A stretch of 64,000 bases of DNA from Bacteroidales bacterium (GTDB lineage Bacteria; Bacteroidota; Bacteroidia; Bacteroidales; UBA932): NCBI GenBank assembly GCA_017400135.1, contig JAFPVJ010000027.1:62001-126000 (forward strand), given 5' to 3'. The notes under the pieces are model-generated. The model did no database searches. It worked only from the letters and a program-made list of their open reading frames with translations, and was not told the DNA's origin. Positions 17,945 to 27,284 of this stretch are shown here, piece after piece. Every line of letters begins with the position of its first letter. Position 1 is the first letter of the stretch. The translations under genes were made by a program, and so were the position numbers.

Positions 17945-19300
17945 ATGCAGACCAGAAGAGAGTTTTTGAAGACCAGCCTGCTGGGCACGGGTGGCCTGGT
18001 GCTGGGCGGCCTGTCCCTGGATTCGGCGCTCTATGCCAAGTCGAAGAAGGCCAACGACATCGTCAAGGTGGGCATCGTGGGCTTTTCGGACCGCTGCCGC
18101 GGTTCGCTGATTCCCTCGTTCATGAACCACGCCGAGGAACTCGGCTTCGAGATCGTCGCCGTCTCCGACATCTGGAAACGCCGGCGCGAAGAAGCGGCGG
18201 AGTATTTCCGGAAGAATTACAACAAGGAAGTCAAGCTCTTCCGCAACAACGAAGAGCTCTACGACTCGAAGATGTGTGACGCGGTCATCATCTCGACGGC
18301 CGATTTCCAGCATGCCACACATCTGATCGAGGCGGTCAAGGCCGGCTGCGATGCCTATTGCGAGAAACCTTTCGCCGAGACGATGGAGGATGCCCGCAAG
18401 GCCCTCAAGATCGCGAAGAGGTCCAAATGCATCATCCAGATCGGTTCCCAGCGCCGTTCGGCGCCCAACTACCAGGCGGCATACGAGTACATCCAGTCCG
18501 GCAAGTTCGGCCCGATCGTGATGGTCGAAATGAGCTGGAACGTCAACCAGCCCGGCCGCTGGCGCCGACCCGAACTGGTCGCTCAGTGCCGCGAGGAGGA
18601 TACCGATTGGAAACGCTTCCTGTGCAACCGCCCCTACGAGCCGTGGGATCCGCGCAAATACTTGGAGTACAGGCTGTTCTGGCCGTATTCATCCGGTATC
18701 CCGGGACAGTGGATGTCCCACCAGATCGATACGGTCCACTGGTTCACCGGCCTGAGCCATCCGCGCAGCGTCGCCGCCAACGGCGGCATCTATCTCTGGA
18801 AGGACGGGCGCCGCAACTATGACACCCTGACGGCCGTGATGGATTACGGCCCGGAAGGGAGCGACGAGGGATTCCAGGTGCAGTACACCTCCCGCTTTAC
18901 CAACTCGGCGGGCGGCGTCAAGGAGTTGTATTTCTCCAACGGCGGCACCCTGAACCTCGACACCAACGAGGTGACTTCCGCCGGTGGCATGAAGGAGAAG
19001 GATGCGAAGGCGATGGGCCTGGAGGCCAATCTGCTGGACACCTTCAAGCTGCCTTCGATCCGGGTGGAGACGGCGGCCAACACGGGCGGCGACCCGATGA
19101 CGAGCCTGCACATGCGCAACTGGATGGAGTGCGTGCGCAGCCGCAAGGAGACGAACGCGCCGGTGCTGGCGGGTTACAACCATTCCATCGCGACGATGAT
19201 GACCAATGCCGCCGTACGCAGCGGCGAAAAGGTCACCTTCGACGAGAAGAAGCAGGAGATCCTTGCCGGCGGCAAGGTCTTCGATCCCTACGCTTACTGA
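17945..19300 (+). CDS. Gfo/Idh/MocA-family oxidoreductase with Tat signal
   Basis: 451 residues. The N-terminal twin-arginine motif [14 protein letters not shown] is followed by an NAD(P)-binding Rossmann fold ([15 protein letters not shown]) and the family lysine motif EKPFAE. The C-terminal alpha/beta domain is complete. Such enzymes oxidise or reduce sugar hydroxyls with NAD(P)+, often keeping the cofactor tightly bound when exported. Together with the preceding lipoprotein isomerase it suggests periplasmic conversion of a sugar or glycoside. The 3' end overlaps trpS by 7 bases in convergent orientation. Confidence 0.9.
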   Translation: MQTRREFLKTSLLGTGGLVLGGLSLDSALYAKSKKANDIVKVGIVGFSDRCRGSLIPSFMNHAEELGFEIVAVSDIWKRRREEAAEYFRKNYNKEVKLFRNNEELYDSKMCDAVIISTADFQHATHLIEAVKAGCDAYCEKPFAETMEDARKALKIAKRSKCIIQIGSQRRSAPNYQAAYEYIQSGKFGPIVMVEMSWNVNQPGRWRRPELVAQCREEDTDWKRFLCNRPYEPWDPRKYLEYRLFWPYSSGIPGQWMSHQIDTVHWFTGLSHPRSVAANGGIYLWKDGRRNYDTLTAVMDYGPEGSDEGFQVQYTSRFTNSAGGVKELYFSNGGTLNLDTNEVTSAGGMKEKDAKAMGLEANLLDTFKLPSIRVETAANTGGDPMTSLHMRNWMECVRSRKETNAPVLAGYNHSIATMMTNAAVRSGEKVTFDEKKQEILAGGKVFDPYAY

Positions 19301-20439
19301 TATTTCTTTTGCTGCTCTTCGATGAGGGCTTCGAGAACGCCCTCGTCGAAGTAGTTGATCCGCATCGCGCGCTTGACGTCGGCCAGGGTTTCCGCGGCGA
19401 CCGAGCGCGCGATTTCGCTGCCCTTGCGCAGTACCTCGTAGACGTACGGCAGGTTCTTTTCCAGCTCCTTGCGGCGGGCGCGGATGGGGGAGAGGGTGTC
19501 GTTGAGGACTTCGAAGAGGAAGTTCTTGACCATCATGTCTCCCAGGCCGCCGGCGCGGTACTGCGCCTTGACCTCGTCCAGGGAGTGGAAGTCGAAACTG
19601 ACTTTCTTGCCGTGGAAGCAGTCGCCGAACTTTTCGAAATGCTCCGGCCTGCAGAAGGCGTCCAGATAGGTGAATACCGGATTGCCCTCCACGTGGCCGG
19701 GATCGGAGACCTGCAGGTGCGTGGGGTCGGTGTACATGCCCCGGACCTTCGTGCGGAGCTCTTCCTCGCTGTCGGACAGGTAGATGCAGTTGCCCAGGGA
19801 CTTCGACATCTTGGCCTTGCCGTCGGTGCCGGGCAGGCGCAGGCAGGCGGCGTTGTCGGGCAGCATGATCTCCGGCTCGACGAGGGTCTCGCCGTAGGTG
19901 GCGTTGAACTTCCGGACGATTTCGCGCGTCTGCTCGATCATCGGCTCCTGGTCCTCGCCGACCGGGACTGTCGTCGCCTTGAAAGCGGTGATGTCCGCCG
20001 CCTGGCTGATCGGGTAGCAGAAGAATCCGACGGGGGTGCCGGCCTTGTTGTCGGCCCCGTCCGCGCTCTCCGAAAAGCCCCTCCACTGGAGCTCCGCCTT
20101 GACGGTGGGATTGCGCTGGAGGCGCTGGACCGTCACGAGGTTCATGTAGAAGAAGGTCAGCTCCGTCAGTTCGCTGACCTGCGACTGGATGAACAGCACC
20201 GACTTTTCGGGATCCAGCCCGCAGGACAGGTAGTCGAGGGCCACCTCGATAATGTTCTGCCGGACTTTCTCCGGGTTGTCCGCATTGTCCGTCAGCGCCT
20301 GTGCGTCGGCGATCATGATGAAAATTCTGTCGAAAAGGCCGCTCTCCTGGAGTTCCACCCTGCGGCGCAGGGACCCGACATAATGTCCGATATGAAGGCG
20401 ACCGGTGGGCCGGTCGCCTGTGAGGATGATTTTGCTCAT
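19294..20439 (-). CDS. trpS: Tryptophanyl-tRNA synthetase
   Basis: 381 residues; charges tRNA-Trp. Class I signatures: [18 protein letters not shown] (HIGH) and [12 protein letters not shown] (KMSKS). It is longer than the E. coli enzyme owing to an extended C-terminal region, in the range of Bacteroidota TrpRS. It starts 2 bases after the recA stop and must be co-transcribed with recA. Confidence 0.97.
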   Translation of the reverse strand: MSKIILTGDRPTGRLHIGHYVGSLRRRVELQESGLFDRIFIMIADAQALTDNADNPEKVRQNIIEVALDYLSCGLDPEKSVLFIQSQVSELTELTFFYMNLVTVQRLQRNPTVKAELQWRGFSESADGADNKAGTPVGFFCYPISQAADITAFKATTVPVGEDQEPMIEQTREIVRKFNATYGETLVEPEIMLPDNAACLRLPGTDGKAKMSKSLGNCIYLSDSEEELRTKVRGMYTDPTHLQVSDPGHVEGNPVFTYLDAFCRPEHFEKFGDCFHGKKVSFDFHSLDEVKAQYRAGGLGDMMVKNFLFEVLNDTLSPIRARRKELEKNLPYVYEVLRKGSEIARSVAAETLADVKRAMRINYFDEGVLEALIEEQQKKYQ

Positions 20440-20441
20440 TG

Positions 20442-21470
20442 TCAGTCTTTTATGTTGGCCAATGCGGCCCGGATCTGAGCCTCGATCTCATCGCAGAGCT
20501 CGGGGTTGTCCCTCAGGAGCTGCTTGACCGCCTCGCGGCCCTGGGCGAGCTTTTCGCCGTTGTAGCTGAACCAGCTGCCGCTCTTCTTGATGATGTCGTA
20601 CTCGACGCCGAGGTCGATGATTTCCCCGGTGTGGGAAATGCCTTCGCCGAAGACGATGTCGAACTCCGCCTTCTTGAACGGTGGGGCCATCTTGTTCTTG
20701 ACGACCTTGACGCGGGTGCGGTTGCCGAGTGCTTCCTCGCCGTCCTTGATCTGGGTGGTGCGGCGAACGTCGATGCGAACGGAAGCATAGAACTTGAGTG
20801 CATTGCCGCCCGTGGTAGTCTCGGGATTGCCGAACATGATGCCGATCTTCTCGCGCAGCTGGTTGATGAAGATGCAGCAGGTGTTGGTCTTGGCGATGTT
20901 GGCGGTCAGCTTGCGGAGCGCCTGGCTCATCAGACGCGCCTGGAGACCGACCTTGTTGTCGCCCATCTCGCCCTCGATCTCGGCCTTCGGGGTGAGGGCC
21001 GCGACAGAGTCGATGACGACGATGTCGATCGCGCCGGAGCGGATCAGGTTGTCGGCGATCTCGAGGGCTTGCTCGCCGTTGTCCGGCTGCGAGATCAGCA
21101 GGGTCTCGAGGTTGACGCCAAGGGCCTTGGCGTAGGTACGGTCGAACGCGTGCTCCGCGTCGATCATCGCGGCGATGCCGCCTTGTTTCTGGGCCTGGGC
21201 GATCGCGTGGATCGCCAGGGTCGTCTTACCGCTGGACTCGGGGCCGTAGATCTCGATGATCCTTCCCCGGGGATAACCGCCGATGCCGAGGGCGTGGTCA
21301 AGCGCCACGGAGCCGCTCGGAATGACTTGCACATCCCATTGTGGCTGATCTCCCAACTTCATGATCGTCCCTTTCCCGTAATCTTTCTCAATCTTGTCGA
21401 TCGTGGCCTGCAATGCCTTCAGTTTGGCGGCATTGATATCGGAGGCCTGTCCTTCAACTTCTTTAGCCAT
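20442..21470 (-). CDS. recA: Recombinase RecA
   Basis: 342 residues from the ATG at 21470 ([20 protein letters not shown]). Walker [15 protein letters not shown], Walker B-like [15 protein letters not shown], and loop L2 ([20 protein letters not shown]) are intact. Functions in homologous recombination and SOS induction. The TTG further upstream (21527) would start in the promoter. A -7 box lies at 21525-21532, and the leader carries a perfect 9-bp hairpin. Confidence 0.98.
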   Translation of the reverse strand: MAKEVEGQASDINAAKLKALQATIDKIEKDYGKGTIMKLGDQPQWDVQVIPSGSVALDHALGIGGYPRGRIIEIYGPESSGKTTLAIHAIAQAQKQGGIAAMIDAEHAFDRTYAKALGVNLETLLISQPDNGEQALEIADNLIRSGAIDIVVIDSVAALTPKAEIEGEMGDNKVGLQARLMSQALRKLTANIAKTNTCCIFINQLREKIGIMFGNPETTTGGNALKFYASVRIDVRRTTQIKDGEEALGNRTRVKVVKNKMAPPFKKAEFDIVFGEGISHTGEIIDLGVEYDIIKKSGSWFSYNGEKLAQGREAVKQLLRDNPELCDEIEAQIRAALANIKD

Positions 21471-21496
21471 AATGTTTTTGTTTATAAGTTTCGTGC

Positions 21497-21520
21497 CCTG
21501 CGCCGCACATCCGGCGCAGG
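21497..21520 (-). promoter_or_regulatory. Perfect GC hairpin in the recA leader
   Basis: CCTGCGCCG (21497-21505), a 6-base loop and CGGCGCAGG (21512-21520) form a perfect 9-bp stem. It sits just downstream of the expected recA transcription start (about 21518), so it begins near the 5' end of the mRNA. It could be an operator palindrome or a 5' mRNA stem. No T run follows, so it is not a terminator. Confidence 0.55.
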
Positions 21521-21524
21521 TAAG

Positions 21525-21532
21525 CAAAGATA
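21525..21532 (-). promoter_or_regulatory. -7 box of recA-trpS
   Basis: Perfect minus-strand TATCTTTG, 55 bases before the recA ATG. No clear -33 element. Confidence 0.55.
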
Positions 21533-21578
21533 ATCAAAAACGCTGCAATCTTGCATTATTTTTCATTATTTTTGTGGT

Positions 21579-22631
21579 ATGAAAGACTGCCTTCTCGGAA
21601 AAACTCCCTCGGAGCTCAAGGAATGCGCCCTGGCGGCCGGACTTCCTGCTTTTGCGGGCAAGCAGATCGCCCAGTGGCTGTATGTCCACCGGGTGGCGTC
21701 TTTCGACGAGATGACCAATCTTTCCAAGGCCGGGCGCGAACGCCTGAAAGAATTGTACGACCCCGGCGTGACAAAGCCCGCGGGTTTTGCCGAGTCCGTG
21801 GACGGGACGCGAAAATATCTTCTCCCCGTGTCCTGCCCGACCCCGGGGGGAATGGAGGATTCCGCCGTCGAGGCGGTCGTGATCCCGGACGCGGAGCGCA
21901 AGACCCTGTGCGTATCCTCCCAGGCCGGCTGCAAGATGGGCTGCCGTTTCTGCATGACGGGACGCCAGGGTTTCCACGGCAACCTGTCCGCCGCGCAGAT
22001 CCTCAATCAGTTCGTCGCCATCCCCGAGAGCCAGGAATTGACCAATGCGGTCTTCATGGGAATGGGGGAGCCCCTGGACAACTTTGACGCCGTCATGCGC
22101 GCCATTGAAGTGCTGACCGCGGACTGGGGTTTCGGCTGGAGTCCGAAACGCATCACGCTTTCGACCATCGGCGTGCTGCCGAACCTGCGCCGTTATCTGG
22201 ACGAATGCAAGTGCCACCTGGCGGTCAGCGTCCACAATCCCTTCCCCGACGAGCGGGCGTCGATGATGCCCGTGCAGAAGGCCTGGCCCCTGCGCGACGT
22301 CGTGGAACTGATCAGGCAATATGACTTCACGGGGCAGCGCCGCGTGAGTTTCGAATATACGATGTTTGCGGGCTTCAACGATGACAAACGCCATGCAGAC
22401 GCGCTCGTGCGCCTCTTCTCCGGCCTGGAGTGCCGGGTCAACCTCATCCGGTTCCACAAGATTCCGGATTTCCCTTTTGAGACGTCGCCAGACCTGGTGA
22501 TGGAGCGTTTCCGGGACCGCCTGTCGGCCCATGGAGTGACCACCACCATCCGTTCCTCGCGGGGCGAGGATATCCTGGCGGCCTGCGGCCTGCTGGCCGG
22601 AAAACACCAAAATGAAGCGAACGATGAATAG
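21579..22631 (+). CDS. rlmN: Dual-specificity 23S rRNA/tRNA adenine-C2 methyltransferase
   Basis: 350 residues; radical-SAM enzyme methylating A2503 of 23S rRNA and A37 of some tRNAs. The radical-SAM cluster motif is CKMGCRFCMTG, and the second catalytic Cys region is near the C-terminus (RSSRGEDILAACGLL). FMGMGEPLDN is a family signature. The ATG at 21579 follows a TATTTTTG box (21567-21574) so closely that the transcript would be close to leaderless. The 3' end overlaps the patatin gene by 20 bases. Confidence 0.95.
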   Translation: MKDCLLGKTPSELKECALAAGLPAFAGKQIAQWLYVHRVASFDEMTNLSKAGRERLKELYDPGVTKPAGFAESVDGTRKYLLPVSCPTPGGMEDSAVEAVVIPDAERKTLCVSSQAGCKMGCRFCMTGRQGFHGNLSAAQILNQFVAIPESQELTNAVFMGMGEPLDNFDAVMRAIEVLTADWGFGWSPKRITLSTIGVLPNLRRYLDECKCHLAVSVHNPFPDERASMMPVQKAWPLRDVVELIRQYDFTGQRRVSFEYTMFAGFNDDKRHADALVRLFSGLECRVNLIRFHKIPDFPFETSPDLVMERFRDRLSAHGVTTTIRSSRGEDILAACGLLAGKHQNEANDE

Positions 22632-25083
22632 GAAGGCTTTGAAATGGGTGGCGGCTGCCGTCCTGGCTCTGCTGCCTTTGAGCGCCGGCGCGCAACTCTC
22701 CACGGCCAGCGTGGATCCCGAAGGGGATGCCGTCGCATTCGAGCAGGTAAGGAAGAAAATGGACCGGATCCGCCGGACCGAGCATAGACCCACGGTGGCC
22801 CTGGTGCTCAGCGGCGGCGGAGCGAAGGGTGCTGCGCACGTGGGCGTGCTCCGCTACCTGGAGGAGCAGCAGATCCCTGTCGACGTGGTCGTGGGGACCA
22901 GCATGGGCGGCCTGATCGGCGGCCTGTATGCGTTGGGCTACGATGTCCCTTATCTGGATTCCCTGGTCACGACGATGGACTGGAACCTGGCCCTCAGCGA
23001 CAAGGTCCCGCAGGATTACATTTCTTACGCGACCAAGATGTACAAGGAGAAATACATGCTCTCCGTGCCTTTCCATTATTCGGAAGACGTCTTCCGCGCC
23101 ATGATCGGACAGACGCCGGAAGAGCAGGCCGCCAGGAAAAAAGGGAAAAGGGGAAGGGCTGCCGCCCAGCTCGAGCGCAGCGGCATGGTCCAGGATCCGA
23201 CGACCGGGATGGAGCTCCCGATCAACAACATCGCGCGCAGTCTGCCGGCCGGATACATCAACGGCCTGAATGTCAACAATATCTTCAGCTCTATTTCTGC
23301 CGGTTACCAGGATTCGGTCAGTTTCCTGGATTTCCCCATCCCGTTCTGTTGCGTGGCGTCCGACCTGGTCAGCTGCAAGGCGAAGAACTGGACTTCCGGC
23401 TCCATCAACGAGGCCCTGCGTTCCACGATGTCCATCCCCGGCCTCTTCGACCCGGTCCGCACCCACGGCATGGTGCTGGTGGACGGCGGTACGCGCAACA
23501 ATTTTCCGACCGATATCGCCCGGGAGATGGGGGCGGACTATGTGATCGGCGTGGATTTGTCCGACAAGGATATGACCTACGAGGAGATCAACAACATCGC
23601 GGACATCCTCTGGACTTTCATCGACATGCTGGGCCGCGAGGCCTTCTCCAAGAATGTGGACAATGTGGACGTGTTCATCAAGCCGCATCTGCGTGAGTAC
23701 AACATGCTCAGCTTCGATACGAAGAGCGTCAAGACCATCGTGGGCCGCGGATATGACGCCGCCGTCCGTCAGGCCGACGCGATCAGGTCCCTGAAGGCGA
23801 TGATGCCGGATGCGTCGAAGACCCTGCGGGCCCGCCCGGCCGACGACATCGGCCGCACGCCCCTGCAGATCGCCAGCATCGAGTTTGAAGGGATGGCCGA
23901 CCGGGATTCGCGCTGGCTGTCCAAGAAACTGAAATTCAAGGCTGGAGATTATATCAACCGGACGCAGATCGACAAAGCGGTCGCCATGATCTTCGCCACC
24001 GGCTCCTTCGAGTCCGTCACCTACCGCCTGCTGGGCAGCGAACAGCCCTACCGGCTCGTGTTCCTGTGCCAGAAGCGGCCGATCCACCAGTTCGGCTTCG
24101 GCTTCCGCGCGGACAATGAGACGCTGGTGGATGCCATCGTCAACGTCGGCCTGGGGGCCCATCAGATCGCGGGAGTCAAGTTCGACCTGACCGGCAAGCT
24201 GGGCATGAACAAGTATGCCCAGGCCCATCTTTCCTTCGACGGACTCCGGACGCCGACGCTGAACTTTGACGCCAAGATCAGCGGCTACACGGCGGATGTC
24301 ACGACGGATGAGGCCCTGTTCCGCCTCAAGTATTGGAGCCATCAGGAAGAAGTGTATTTCTCCAATATGCACTGGAGGCATCTGGACTTCAATGTGGGCG
24401 GCCGCAACAAGTTCATCCGGGCGACGGACTGGCTTTCCAACCAGAACGTGGCGGCGTCTTCCGATGTGCTTTCGTCCATGGGAGGCAATTATACTTCCGC
24501 TTTCGCCAATGGTCGCATATATACGCTGGACGATTCCTATTTCACGATGCGGGGCATTGATTTCAATGCGAATTACGAGTGGGTGTTCGCCAAGGACATG
24601 AAGATCGGCTTTGCCGACGAGCACCTTGCGTCCGTGCGCTTCCGCACTGCTCTCCCGTTCGGCCGCCATATCTCCCTGCTGTTCGGCGTCAACGCCCGCG
24701 CCGTGCTGAACGGCGACAACGATGACATGACCAACCTGCCGCTCAAGAATTTCATCGGCGGTACGATGGCGGGGCGCTACATCGATCAGCAGATCCCGTT
24801 CTGCGGCTTCGGCGGCATGATGCTGGTGGACAATTATCTCGCAACGGCGGACGCGGCGCTGCGCCTGCGTTTCGGACGGAATCTCTTCACGACCTTCCAG
24901 GCGGGCGCTTTCAAGGCGGAGGATACCCTCGGCGGTTTCCTCGACATCCAGAACAAGCTGGTCCTGGGCGGTTGTTTCGAACTGGGTTACAAGACCATCG
25001 CGGGCCCGCTGCGACTGGATGTCCGTTGGAACGACTTGAGCAAGAAGGTGGGCGCATACGTCAGTTTCGGCTATGATTTCTAA
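22612..25083 (+). CDS. Patatin-like phospholipase with BamA-like outer-membrane barrel
   Basis: 823 residues with a signal peptide (ALKWVAAAVLALLPLSAGAQ). The patatin domain has oxyanion motif SGGGAKG (68-73), nucleophile Ser97 in GTSMGG and Asp291 in VDGGTRNN. A POTRA-like segment (IASIEFEGMADRDSRWLSKKL) follows, then an Omp85-type barrel ending in YVSFGYDF. This is the PlpD/type V-d-like architecture common in Bacteroidota, combining a lipid acyl hydrolase with its own barrel. ATGs at 22612 and 22624 are both possible. It overlaps recX by 11 bases, so rlmN, this gene and recX form one unit. Confidence 0.92.
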   Translation: MKRTMNRKALKWVAAAVLALLPLSAGAQLSTASVDPEGDAVAFEQVRKKMDRIRRTEHRPTVALVLSGGGAKGAAHVGVLRYLEEQQIPVDVVVGTSMGGLIGGLYALGYDVPYLDSLVTTMDWNLALSDKVPQDYISYATKMYKEKYMLSVPFHYSEDVFRAMIGQTPEEQAARKKGKRGRAAAQLERSGMVQDPTTGMELPINNIARSLPAGYINGLNVNNIFSSISAGYQDSVSFLDFPIPFCCVASDLVSCKAKNWTSGSINEALRSTMSIPGLFDPVRTHGMVLVDGGTRNNFPTDIAREMGADYVIGVDLSDKDMTYEEINNIADILWTFIDMLGREAFSKNVDNVDVFIKPHLREYNMLSFDTKSVKTIVGRGYDAAVRQADAIRSLKAMMPDASKTLRARPADDIGRTPLQIASIEFEGMADRDSRWLSKKLKFKAGDYINRTQIDKAVAMIFATGSFESVTYRLLGSEQPYRLVFLCQKRPIHQFGFGFRADNETLVDAIVNVGLGAHQIAGVKFDLTGKLGMNKYAQAHLSFDGLRTPTLNFDAKISGYTADVTTDEALFRLKYWSHQEEVYFSNMHWRHLDFNVGGRNKFIRATDWLSNQNVAASSDVLSSMGGNYTSAFANGRIYTLDDSYFTMRGIDFNANYEWVFAKDMKIGFADEHLASVRFRTALPFGRHISLLFGVNARAVLNGDNDDMTNLPLKNFIGGTMAGRYIDQQIPFCGFGGMMLVDNYLATADAALRLRFGRNLFTTFQAGAFKAEDTLGGFLDIQNKLVLGGCFELGYKTIAGPLRLDVRWNDLSKKVGAYVSFGYDF

Positions 25084-25534
25084 GGACGACAAACTGCTTT
25101 CTTCGCTGCAGACGCTCTGCGCCCGGAAGGAGTATTGCAGCGCTGACATGTACAAGAAGGCGCTGAAGGGGCTGGACGGGGATGAAGACGGGGCCGCGGA
25201 AATGGTGGCGTTGCTGGTGAAGGACAAATTCGTGGATGACCTGCGCTATGCGACGGCGTTTGCGCGAGACAAGGCGGGCCTGGACGGCTGGGGGCCGGTG
25301 AAGATCCGTTTCCAGTTGCGGGGGAAGGGGATTGCTGCCGCTACGATCGACGAGGCGCTTGCCGCCGTCGATGCGGACAAGGCGGGCGAGCGGATGCGGG
25401 CGGTCCTGGAGGCCAAGGCACGCACCCTGAAGGGCGATCCGGAACTACGGCTGAAGCTCCTGAAATTCGGCCTCCAGCGCGGCTACGAATACGACCGCCT
25501 CGATCCTGCGGTCCGCGATATACTCGGGCGCTAG
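25073..25534 (+). CDS. recX: Regulatory protein RecX
   Basis: 153 residues, mostly helical with three-helix repeats: LCARKEYCSADMYKKAL, then LVKDKFVDDLRYATAFARDKAGLDGWGPVKIRFQLRGKGI, a typical RecX stretch. RecX binds RecA filaments and limits their activity. It is not adjacent to recA but lies about 3.6 kb away on the other strand, the last gene of the rlmN operon. The stop is 8 bases before a long hairpin. Confidence 0.9.
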   Translation: MISKDDKLLSSLQTLCARKEYCSADMYKKALKGLDGDEDGAAEMVALLVKDKFVDDLRYATAFARDKAGLDGWGPVKIRFQLRGKGIAAATIDEALAAVDADKAGERMRAVLEAKARTLKGDPELRLKLLKFGLQRGYEYDRLDPAVRDILGR

Positions 25535-25541
25535 TGCCTGG

Positions 25542-25621
25542 ACGCCAGGTGGCCCTGAAGTTTTGGCTGCAGGAAAGAACCCTACGGGGAATGCAGCCAA
25601 AACTTCAGGGCCACCTGGCGT
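25542..25621. repeat. 30-bp perfect inverted repeat between recX and pdxA
   Basis: Left arm 25542-25571 begins ACGCCAGGTGGCCCTG and ends TTTTGGCTGCA. Right arm 25592-25621 is its exact reverse complement. The 20-base loop (25572-25591) contains CCCTACGGGG. The repeat fills almost all of the 97-base gap between two convergent stops. There is no T tract, and the stem is far longer than a usual terminator, so it may be a mobile palindromic unit or a transcription or RNase III barrier for converging polymerases. Confidence 0.9.
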
Positions 25622-25631
25622 TGATGAACGT

Positions 25632-26726
25632 CTAGGCGATCTGGGGGCGGCCGGTGCGGCGCTCGGGCTTGGGCTCGTCGCCCTCCCGCGGCCGCATCTT
25701 CCCCGCCTGCAACGCATCGTACGCCTTGCGGTTACGGAAAATGTCGATGGCCCGGTAAATGGATGAACGCATCGAACTGGGATCCGCCTCGTCACGTCCG
25801 GCCATCGCGTATGCCGTGCCGTGGTCCGGAGACGTGCGGACGATCGGAAGTCCTGCCGTGAAATTCACTCCATCCTCGAAGGAAATGGCCTTGAACGGCT
25901 CCAGGCCCTGGTCGTGGTACATCGCCAGCGTCGCATCGAATAGACTGTATTCCCGGACGCCGAAATAACCGTCGGGAGAGAAGGGACCGTAGGCCAGGAT
26001 GCCTTCGTCCTGAGCTTTTTGAATGGCCGGAATGATGACCTTCTCCTCCTCGTCGCCCAACAGGCCGCCGTCGCCGCTGTGGGGGTTGAGACTCAGGACC
26101 GCGATCTTCGGGTTGTCGATGCCGAAATCCCGCTCCAGGGAAGCCTTCATCAGGCGCAGCTTGCTGAGGATCTTTTCTTCCGTGATGCTGGAAGCGACGT
26201 CCTTCAGCGGGATATGGCCCGTCACGACACCCACCTTGAGCGCATCGCTGACCATCAGCATCGTGATGTCCTTGACGCCGAACGCGTTCTGAAGATACTC
26301 GGTGTGGCCGGCATAGCCGAATCCCTCCCGGGACATCGCCTTCTTGTTGAAGGGAGCGGTGACCAGGACGTCGATGTTGCCGTCCTTGATGTCGCGGACC
26401 GCCCATTCGAGGGAAGTCATCGCGGCTTTCGCCGACTCGGGCGTCGGCTGGCCGGGCTCGACGAACACGTTGTCCGGCAGGCAGTTGACGATGTTGATCC
26501 GTCTGGGATGCGCCTCCCTGGCGGAACGGATCACGTTGGTGTCCAACTGGTCTATCTCGTGGATCAGCTTCTTGTAGAAGCCGAATATTTTGGAGGATCC
26601 GTAGATGACGGGCGTGAACGCCTCGAGGATACGGGGATCGGAGAGCGCCTTGATGATCACCTCGTAACCGATGCCGTTGCCGTCACCCTGCGTGATGCCT
26701 ACGATGGGTTTTCTTTCATTTGCCAT
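25632..26726 (-). CDS. pdxA: 4-hydroxythreonine-4-phosphate dehydrogenase
   Basis: 364 residues; NAD-dependent step in the DXP-dependent route to pyridoxal phosphate. Conserved regions: VGITQGDGNGIGYEV at the N-terminus, VTAPFNKKAM, GHTEYL, and the metal/substrate site LAMYHDQGLEPFK, then TSPDHGTAYAMAG. The C-terminal 30 residues (MRPREGDEPKPERRTGRP) are a charged tail beyond the usual fold. Starts one base after the rnhA stop. Confidence 0.95.
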   Translation of the reverse strand: MANERKPIVGITQGDGNGIGYEVIIKALSDPRILEAFTPVIYGSSKIFGFYKKLIHEIDQLDTNVIRSAREAHPRRINIVNCLPDNVFVEPGQPTPESAKAAMTSLEWAVRDIKDGNIDVLVTAPFNKKAMSREGFGYAGHTEYLQNAFGVKDITMLMVSDALKVGVVTGHIPLKDVASSITEEKILSKLRLMKASLERDFGIDNPKIAVLSLNPHSGDGGLLGDEEEKVIIPAIQKAQDEGILAYGPFSPDGYFGVREYSLFDATLAMYHDQGLEPFKAISFEDGVNFTAGLPIVRTSPDHGTAYAMAGRDEADPSSMRSSIYRAIDIFRNRKAYDALQAGKMRPREGDEPKPERRTGRPQIA

Positions 26727-26727
26727 A

Positions 26728-27228
26728 TCATTGTTCGAATAAGGAGTTTTCCGTTTCTTCCTGCCGGTAGCCGCTGTCGGGAGGCAGGTCCGGCTGCTTG
26801 TAGGCCGCCACCGCCAGTTGGTCGCAGCGTTCGTTTTCCGGATGGCCGGCGTGACCCTTCAACCAGTGGAAGGTTACCTCGTGGCGCCGGTACAGGGGAT
26901 TGAAGCGCAGCCAGAGATCGGCGTTTTTCTTCTTCTTGAAGCCCGTGGCGAGCCATTTGTCCAGCCAGCCTTCAGTAACGGCCTTCACGACGTAGGTCGA
27001 GTCGCTCCAGACCTCCACCCGGGCCTGGTCCCAGCGTATCGCTTCCAGACCCTTGATCACGGCCAGCAGTTCCATCCGGTTGTTGGTGGTGAGGGCGAAT
27101 CCGCCCGACATTTCCTTGCGCAGACCGGCGCAGGTCAGCACGACGCCATAGCCGCCGGGACCGGGATTGCCGCTCGCGGCTCCGTCCGTGTAGAGATAAA
27201 TCGTCGGTTTTTGCGTCTGCGTATCCAT
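26728..27228 (-). CDS. rnhA: Ribonuclease HI
   Basis: 166 residues. Catalytic carboxylates are visible in YTDGAASGNPGPGGYG, NRMELLAVIKGLEAI, VWSDSTYVVKAV and ENERCDQLA, with the conserved His in KGHAGHPEN. Removes RNA from RNA:DNA hybrids. First gene of an rnhA-pdxA operon reading from the spacer shared with the rfb operon. Confidence 0.96.
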   Translation of the reverse strand: MDTQTQKPTIYLYTDGAASGNPGPGGYGVVLTCAGLRKEMSGGFALTTNNRMELLAVIKGLEAIRWDQARVEVWSDSTYVVKAVTEGWLDKWLATGFKKKKNADLWLRFNPLYRRHEVTFHWLKGHAGHPENERCDQLAVAAYKQPDLPPDSGYRQEETENSLFEQ

Positions 27229-27235
27229 ACTTATG

Positions 27236-27264
27236 CAAAATTAAGCATATTTTTGTTAAATTTG
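27236..27264. promoter_or_regulatory. Divergent -7 boxes of rnhA-pdxA and the rfb operon
   Basis: Minus strand TAATTTTG (27243-27236), 8 bases before the rnhA ATG. Plus strand TAAATTTG (27257-27264), 21 bases before the rfbD ATG. -33 elements are not obvious. Confidence 0.5.
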
Positions 27265-27284
27265 TGTGTTTGAACCCTAGGGAA

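Noticed and set aside
22444-25227. 927-codon open frame on the minus strand
   Set aside because: Antisense to rlmN, the patatin-barrel gene and recX. His/Arg/Gly-rich shadow composition and no domain.
25563-25766. Short open frame reading through the recX/pdxA palindrome
   Set aside because: It consists of the hairpin arms and the antisense of pdxA; there is no start context or family.
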